Of a DNA stretch of 64,000 nt, positions 59,672 to 64,000 are shown piece by piece. The DNA is from Streptomyces sp. NBC_00358. Lineage in GTDB: Bacteria > Actinomycetota > Actinomycetes > Streptomycetales > Streptomycetaceae. Within the stretch, counting starts at the first letter, position 1, and each line of letters opens with the position of its first letter. The notes beneath the pieces were generated by a model. It saw only the letters and a list, made by a program, of their open reading frames with translations. It was not told where the DNA came from and searched no databases. The stretch is from positions 2,914,001 through 2,978,000 of the forward strand of contig NZ_CP107976.1 of assembly GCF_036099295.1 (NCBI RefSeq). The letters are read 5' to 3'. The translations under genes and the position numbers were made by a program.

Positions 59672-59980
59672 TCAGCCGCCCGGCAGTTCCAGATCGCTCT
59701 TGTTCAGCTCCTCGATATTCACGTCCTTGAATGTAAGGACGCGTACCTGTTTCACGAAGCGGGCAGGCCGGTACATGTCCCACACCCAGGCATCCGCCAT
59801 GGACACCTCGAAAAACACCTCACCCTGGACCGAGTGCACCTGCATCTCGTAGTCGTTGGTGAGGTAGAAGCGCCGTTCGGTCTCGATCACATATTTGAAC
59901 AGACCGACGACGTCGCGGTACTCCCGATAGAGCTTCAGCTCCATCTCGGTCTCGTACTTCTCGAGGTCCTCGGCGCTCAT
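59672..59980 (-). CDS. DUF2469 family protein
   Basis: 102 residues, MSAEDLEKYETEMELKLYREYRDVVGLFKYVIETERRFYLTNDYEMQ. Actinobacteria-specific, highly conserved and cytosolic; acidic ends (LNKSDLELPGG) are typical. The function is unknown. Start has AAGGGG upstream; the frame continuing to 60136 is in the Nudix gene and rejected. It is the last gene of the sipZ transcript, followed by a hairpin. Confidence 0.92.
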   Translation of the reverse strand: MSAEDLEKYETEMELKLYREYRDVVGLFKYVIETERRFYLTNDYEMQVHSVQGEVFFEVSMADAWVWDMYRPARFVKQVRVLTFKDVNIEELNKSDLELPGG

Positions 59981-60035
59981 GGCATGTTCCCCTTCAGCCG
60001 TGCGTCCCCCTATTGTGCGCCAGCCCCGAGAGCCC

Positions 60036-60560
60036 CTAGACGATTTCCGTGTCGAGGACCTCGGGTGTGGCCGGGGGACCCTCGTCGAGCACCCTGCGCA
60101 GCAGCCCGGCGAGCTTGGTCGGATACACCGTCTCATGTGCCTCGGTCAGTTCCCGGCACGTCCACCAGCGCGCTCCGGCGACGCTGCGCCGCTCCAGGTC
60201 CGTCAGCCCCGCGGCCACCGTGGCCGTCTGGGTCGTACGGGCCAGGAAGTACCACTCGTCCTGATCCCAGCGCCGTCCCGCGAACGGGAACGAGCAGACG
60301 CGCCGCCACAGCACCGGGCCCAGTTCGACTTCTGTGACACCGGTCTCCTCGACCAGTTCCCGCAGGGCCGCCTCTTCGCGGGTCTCGTCGCCCTCCACAC
60401 CGCCGCCCGGCGTGAACCACCAGTCGTTGGAGGGGTCGTCCGGCTCATGACCGTGCAGCAGCAGTACGCGGTCCTGCGGGTCGAGCAGGACGACCCGGGC
60501 GACCTTGCGCAATCCGTCGCGCCCCGGGCCCTCGTCCTGGTCCCTCGCCTCAGCGGGCAC
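60036..60560 (-). CDS. NUDIX hydrolase
   Basis: 174 residues, cytosolic. The Nudix box GGGVEGDETREEAALRELVEETGVTEVEL fits GX5EX7REUXEEXGU closely. It also has VVLLDPQDRVLLLHGHEP and WWFTPGG. Such enzymes clean up or remodel nucleoside diphosphate derivatives; the substrate is unspecified. The GTG start overlaps the sipZ stop by 11 bases. Its 3' end is 55 bases before the DUF2469 gene. Close packing between sipZ and DUF2469 indicates one operon. Confidence 0.9.
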   Translation of the reverse strand: MPAEARDQDEGPGRDGLRKVARVVLLDPQDRVLLLHGHEPDDPSNDWWFTPGGGVEGDETREEAALRELVEETGVTEVELGPVLWRRVCSFPFAGRRWDQDEWYFLARTTQTATVAAGLTDLERRSVAGARWWTCRELTEAHETVYPTKLAGLLRRVLDEGPPATPEVLDTEIV

Positions 60561-61323
60561 CGGCGGTCTCCCCGCGCGCGCGGGAACGTCCCGCGAGCTT
60601 GGCGACCGGTCCGTACGCCGCGCCGCCCAGCACGAGCACGGCGCCGGCGATCACCAGGGCGACCATCGTGGGGAGCGGTCCCGGCTGGGACAGGCCGCCG
60701 AGCGCCTTGAAACCGGTGGGGCGTTCGAGCATTCCGTTCATCGGCCAGGCGATGGCGTCGACGCGGGCCGTCACGGCGCTGCGCGCCACCGTGCCACTGG
60801 CCGCGTCCGACAGGTGGGCGGTGGAGTCGAGGGAGCCCTGCCGCTCGTCTCCGAGCAGGAACAGCCGCCCCTTCGGGACCTTGACGGTCGGGAAGTTCGT
60901 GATCTCGGCGAGGCTTCCGGCGGCCAGATACGGTTCGTCGATCTGCTTGCCGTCGACGGTCAGCTTGCCGTCGGTGCAGCAGGAGACGGTGTCACCGCCG
61001 ACGGCGACCACGCGCTTGACCACGGACGAGCCGGTGACCCAGCTCGTGTCCTTGAAGACGACCACGTCACCGCGCCGGATGTCGCTCCCGTCGACGCGCT
61101 GGGCCAGCACCCGGTCGCCCACGTTGATCGTCGGCGCCATCGAACTCGTGGGGACGGTGTACGGGAGATAGACCACCGCCGCCCAGCCGAATCCAACCAG
61201 GAACAGCACCAGGCCCAGCGCGACAGCCAGCCCGGACAGCCGCTGTCCGGTCCTGCTGCCCACCGGGGCCTTGCCCGTGCCGCCGCTGCGCGGGGCCGTA
61301 CGTGTTGCGCTCTCGCCACCCAT
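60550..61323 (-). CDS. sipZ: type I signal peptidase SipZ
   Basis: 257-residue leader peptidase. An N-terminal helix (LSGLAVALGLVLFLVGFGWAAVV) is followed by the nucleophile Ser in VPTSSMAPTI and the general-base Lys in SVVKRVVAVGGDTV, then LLGDERQGSLDSTAHL, a variant of the GDNRxxSxDSR box. A C-terminal helix (MVALVIAGAVLVLGG) makes it a two-helix type. ATG lies eight bases after TAAGGT, so it has its own short leader. In S. lividans, sipZ heads a separate operon from sipWXY, and the same is seen here. Confidence 0.93.
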   Translation of the reverse strand: MGGESATRTAPRSGGTGKAPVGSRTGQRLSGLAVALGLVLFLVGFGWAAVVYLPYTVPTSSMAPTINVGDRVLAQRVDGSDIRRGDVVVFKDTSWVTGSSVVKRVVAVGGDTVSCCTDGKLTVDGKQIDEPYLAAGSLAEITNFPTVKVPKGRLFLLGDERQGSLDSTAHLSDAASGTVARSAVTARVDAIAWPMNGMLERPTGFKALGGLSQPGPLPTMVALVIAGAVLVLGGAAYGPVAKLAGRSRARGETAGAR

Positions 61324-61487
61324 GGGCCCGCACCTTACCCGGGGGTACGGTCCGGGGTCAGCCCCCGGTCCGGATCGCGATCACCCGCGGGGTCCGGATC
61401 CGGCCCCGGACCCGGAGGACGCGCTCCGCCCTCCGGTCGCCCGCGTGCCACCGGCCGCCCACCTGCCCGCTGTCCGCTGCCTGCCGC

Positions 61488-61522
61488 CGACTGCCGACTG
61501 CCGACTGCCGACTGCCGACTGC
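61488..61522. repeat. five 7-bp tandem repeats (CGACTGC)
   Basis: CGACTGC repeated at 61488, 61495, 61502, 61509 and 61516 without interruption, in the spacer between sipZ and sipY. A short microsatellite that could vary between strains. Confidence 0.9.
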
Positions 61523-61534
61523 CGGAAACGAAAC

Positions 61535-61574
61535 GGGGCCGGCCGCTCCGGAGAGATCCGGACCGGCCGGCCCC
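61535..61574 (-). terminator. terminator of the sipW-sipX-sipY transcript
   Basis: An 18-bp stem (61535-61552 with 61557-61574) with one mismatch and loop GAGA, 17 bases after the sipY stop at 61592. It ends the three-gene sip operon and isolates sipZ. Confidence 0.88.
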
Positions 61575-61591
61575 GAGGGCCGAGAGGTGTC

Positions 61592-62539
61592 TCAGTCGTC
61601 CTTGGACGCCTTGCGCCTGCGGCGCACCACCACGAGCGGCGCCACGCCCAGCAGGGCCACGGCACCCGGCGAGGTGACCGCCGCGGCCGCCTGGTTGCTC
61701 AGGCCCGGCTGGTCGAAGGTGTCCGGGACCGGAAGGGTGCCCCAGCGGTTGATGGGCCAGGCCTTGACGATGGCACGGCCGACGACGTCGTTCACCGGCA
61801 CCATGCCGTGGTGCTTGTCCGCCTGGTTGTAGCGCGAGTCCCGCGAGTTCTGGCGGTGGTCGCCCATCACCCAGATCATGCCCTTGGGAACCTTGACCTT
61901 GAACTGGCCGCCGTCCTCGTCCTGGCTGCACGGGGTGTTCCCCGCGTACACGTACGACGACTCGTTCAGGGCCTTGCCGTTGACCATCAGCGGGCCGGTG
62001 TTCTTGCACTCGACGGTGTCACCGCCGACCCCGACGACCCGCTTGATGAGGTCCTTCTCCTCGGCGGACGGCATCAGGCCGATCCAGCTGAGCACCGTCT
62101 GCAGGGCGTTCGGGTTGGCCGTGGGCTCGCCCGCCAGCCAGTTGTCCGGGTCGTGGAAGACGACGACCTCACCGCGCTGCGGCTCCGAGCCGAACCACGG
62201 AGTCAGCTTGTCGACCAGGACGCGGTCACCCTGCTGGAGGGTGTTCTGCATCGAGTCCGAGGGGATCGAGAACGCCTGCACCAGGAAGGTCTTGATGATC
62301 AGCGCGAGCACCAGGGCGATGCCGATCAGGATCGGCAGTTCCTTCCAGAAGGAACGCTGCTTGGTGGACTTCGGGTCCTGCTCGGCGCGCCCGGTCGAGA
62401 CGTCCCCGTCCTCGGAGCCGCTGCCGGAATCCGAACCGTCCTCTACGGCAGGTGCAGCCGCATCCTCGGGCCGCTCCGGCTGCCCTTCGGGACCCTCGTG
62501 TCCAGATCGTGCGCCGACCGCCACATCCCCCACATCCAC
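61592..62539 (-). CDS. sipY: type I signal peptidase SipY
   Basis: Leader peptidase of about 315 residues. A hydrophilic, acidic N-terminus (~70 residues, SDSGSGSEDGDVS) leads to a membrane helix, catalytic Ser in IPSDSMQNTL, Lys in DLIKRVVGVGGDTV, and MGDHRQNSRDSRY. It ends with a C-terminal helix and VVVRRRRKASKDD. The GTG at 62539 is the longest start; the GTG at 62533 has a better-placed AGGAG. Its start lies inside the extended sipX frame. Confidence 0.92.
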   Translation of the reverse strand: MDVGDVAVGARSGHEGPEGQPERPEDAAAPAVEDGSDSGSGSEDGDVSTGRAEQDPKSTKQRSFWKELPILIGIALVLALIIKTFLVQAFSIPSDSMQNTLQQGDRVLVDKLTPWFGSEPQRGEVVVFHDPDNWLAGEPTANPNALQTVLSWIGLMPSAEEKDLIKRVVGVGGDTVECKNTGPLMVNGKALNESSYVYAGNTPCSQDEDGGQFKVKVPKGMIWVMGDHRQNSRDSRYNQADKHHGMVPVNDVVGRAIVKAWPINRWGTLPVPDTFDQPGLSNQAAAAVTSPGAVALLGVAPLVVVRRRRKASKDD

Positions 62540-63509
62540 TCCTCACTCCGTGCCGCCGCCCGCGCCGTATTCGGCGCAGGCCCACCACTCCCATAACGAG
62601 CGGGAGTTCCGCAGGGCTCGGGAGCGGGATCAATCCATCTGGATCCGCTGAGGCCACCCTATGCGACAGAGTGAGAGCGGAGGCCGACCCTCCAGGCGCG
62701 TCGGCCACCGTCGAGAACGTGTTCGGCTCCTGGAGGCGGGTCCAGTGGCCGACGGGCCATCCGATGACCATCGCCCTGCCCACGATCGACTTCTCGGAGA
62801 CGGTTCCGCTGAACTTGTCGGTGCGGTGGTAACGCGAGTCGGCCGAGTTGCCGCGGTGGTCGCCGAGGACGAACAGCCGGCCCGCGGGCACCTTCACCTC
62901 GAAGGAGAACTCCGACGGTTTGTCGCCCGCGTAGATGTACGGCTCGGTCAGCGGGGTGCCGTTCACCGTCACCCTGCCCTGCGCGTCGCAGCACTTGACG
63001 GTGTCTCCGCCGAGCCCGACGACCCGCTTGATGAGGTCCTTCTCGTTGTCGGAGGGCAGCAGTCCGATGAAGGTCAGCCCCTCCTTGAACTGCTTGACGA
63101 CCACGGGGTCGCTCTTCTTCTTGGTGTCCTCGGCCGTGAGCCAGCCGCCGGGGTCCTTGAAGACGACGACGTCACCGCGCTTGGGCTGGGAACCGAACCA
63201 GGGGGTGAACTTGTCCACCAGGACGCGGTCGCCGATCTGGATCGTGTTCTCCATGGAGCCCGACGGGATCACGAAGGCCTGCACCAGGAAGGTCTTGAGG
63301 ACCAGGGCTATCAGTACGGCGACCCCGACGAGAAGGGGTATCTCCTTGACCGTCGAGCGCCGCCTGCGCCGCTTGATCTTCCGCGCGAGCTTGCGCCGCT
63401 CGACCCGGCTGGGCCTGGCGGCGCCGCCGGAGGCACGCCGGGCGCCGGTGGGCAGCAGATTGTCGGCGGCTTCGGCGGAGACCCCGCGCGCCCGTCCGCG
63501 GTTACCCAT
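62226..63509 (-). CDS. sipX: type I signal peptidase SipX (frame runs into sipY)
   Basis: Starts MGNRGRARGVSAEA (overlapping the sipW stop by eight bases). A basic segment RRKLARKIKRRRRRS precedes the helix IPLLVGVAVLIALVL, catalytic Ser in IPSGSMENTI, Lys in DLIKRVVGLGGDTV, and LGDHRGNSADSRYHR. The C-terminal helix (LPSPAELPLVMGVVGL) and basic tail RRIRRGRRHGVRSG complete a normal protein near 62550. The frame has no stop there and continues 314 bases inside sipY to 62226, giving Arg/Gly-rich sequence that looks like out-of-frame sipY. Either the ends truly overlap or a frameshift hides the real stop. Confidence 0.85.
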   Translation of the reverse strand: MGNRGRARGVSAEAADNLLPTGARRASGGAARPSRVERRKLARKIKRRRRRSTVKEIPLLVGVAVLIALVLKTFLVQAFVIPSGSMENTIQIGDRVLVDKFTPWFGSQPKRGDVVVFKDPGGWLTAEDTKKKSDPVVVKQFKEGLTFIGLLPSDNEKDLIKRVVGLGGDTVKCCDAQGRVTVNGTPLTEPYIYAGDKPSEFSFEVKVPAGRLFVLGDHRGNSADSRYHRTDKFSGTVSEKSIVGRAMVIGWPVGHWTRLQEPNTFSTVADAPGGSASALTLSHRVASADPDGLIPLPSPAELPLVMGVVGLRRIRRGRRHGVRSGCGGCGGRRTIWTRGSRRAAGAARGCGCTCRRGRFGFRQRLRGRGRLDRARRAGPEVHQAAFLLEGTADPDRHRPGARADHQDLPGAGVLDPLGLDAEHPPAG

Positions 63510-64000
63510 GGGCACCCCCGGCGACAGGCACGCCCGCGTACGCGTCGGGACGCGTCAGACGGGTCCAGTGGCCGGCGGGCCAGGCGATCCAGTCGGCCCT
63601 GCCGATGACATCGCCGACGGGGACCATGCCGCCGCCGGGCGAGCCCAGGTGGTCACGGGAGTCACGGGAGCGGCTGCGGTGATCACCCAGGAGGAACAGG
63701 GACCGCTCGGGCACGACGATGTCGAAGGGCACCTCGGACGGGCTGTCCCCCCGGTAGAGAAATGTCGACTCGTCGACCGATCGGCCGTTCACTTCGAGTC
63801 TCCCCTCCTTGTCGCAGCAGACCACGTGGTCTCCCCCTACTCCGACGACGCGTTTGACGTAGTCCGCGTTCCCGAAATAACCGGTGCCGTCGAACACGAC
63901 GACATCGCCCCGCTGCGGCTCGGAACCGAAACGGTACGCCAACTTGTTTACGAGAACGCGGTCCCCGATCCTCAATCCGGACTCCATGGATCCGCTGGGA
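63502..64000 (-). CDS. sipW: type I signal peptidase SipW (5' end outside window)
   Basis: C-terminal ~165 residues of a leader peptidase. The nucleophile region PSGSMESGLRIGDRVLVNKLAYRFGSEPQRGDVVVF is at the right edge; the Lys is in DYVKRVVGVGGDHVVCCDKEG, and LLGDHRSRSRDSRDHLGSPGGG gives the DxxxSxDSR box. It ends DAYAGVPVAGGAHG without a C-terminal helix. The N-terminal membrane helix lies beyond 64000. First gene of the sipW-X-Y operon; the stop overlaps the sipX start by eight bases. Confidence 0.92.
   Translation of the reverse strand, partial: PSGSMESGLRIGDRVLVNKLAYRFGSEPQRGDVVVFDGTGYFGNADYVKRVVGVGGDHVVCCDKEGRLEVNGRSVDESTFLYRGDSPSEVPFDIVVPERSLFLLGDHRSRSRDSRDHLGSPGGGMVPVGDVIGRADWIAWPAGHWTRLTRPDAYAGVPVAGGAHG

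Overview
The window is chromosomal DNA from a Streptomyces-type actinomycete. GC content is very high, GTG and TTG starts are common, overlaps of the ATGA type abound, and the gene content is diagnostic: a WhiG sporulation sigma factor next to dprA and rpsB-tsf-pyrH-frr-cdsA, four clustered type I signal peptidases, an AfsR/SARP-like regulator and LAXTG/sortase surface proteins. No rRNA, tRNA, CRISPR array, transposase or prophage was recognised.

Layout. 1-5.4 kb (minus): a polyamine import operon, an aldehyde dehydrogenase followed by potD-, potA-, potB- and potC-like genes; potC runs off the left edge. 5.5-17.3 kb: accessory and housekeeping genes (NADAR protein, MFS exporter, DUF4190 protein, a probable aminodeoxyfutalosine deaminase, a phosphodiesterase, a serine hydrolase, a ferredoxin-NADP reductase behind a possible iron box, an ECF sigma factor with a membrane partner, and a class F sortase with a small anchored protein). 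17.5-29.2 kb (plus): an exported subtilisin overlapping an exported FG-GAP repeat protein, a large SARP-like regulator, and a VanZ-like protein followed by an OmpR/HAMP-kinase pair. 29.2-35.1 kb: a second part of the polyamine pathway (orphan binding protein, second aldehyde dehydrogenase, Lrp regulator, class III aminotransferase) around a histidine kinase that has lost its front half.

35.2-44.6 kb: a divergent ABC system, a VOC protein, a LOG-family protein, a LAETG surface protein with a near-consensus promoter, and a thiamine ABC operon behind a TPP riboswitch. 44.6-48.4 kb: rlmN, an unusually AT-rich patch, an AhpD-like protein and small streptomycete-type proteins. 48.4-56.1 kb: the conserved cdsA-frr-pyrH-tsf-rpsB block, an M23 peptidase, a tandem-repeat region, a TetR regulator and whiG. 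56.3-64 kb: dprA-yifB-yraN, DUF2469-Nudix-sipZ, then sipY-sipX-sipW, cut by the right edge.

How genes work together. Putrescine could enter through PotABCD, be transaminated to 4-aminobutyraldehyde by the class III enzyme and oxidised to GABA by either dehydrogenase, with the Lrp protein as likely local regulator. Hairpins bound the main transcription units: sipZ-Nudix-DUF2469 is separated from sipW-X-Y, and rpsB-tsf from pyrH-frr-cdsA. Several genes have a -10-like hexamer 6-7 bases before the start codon and are probably leaderless.
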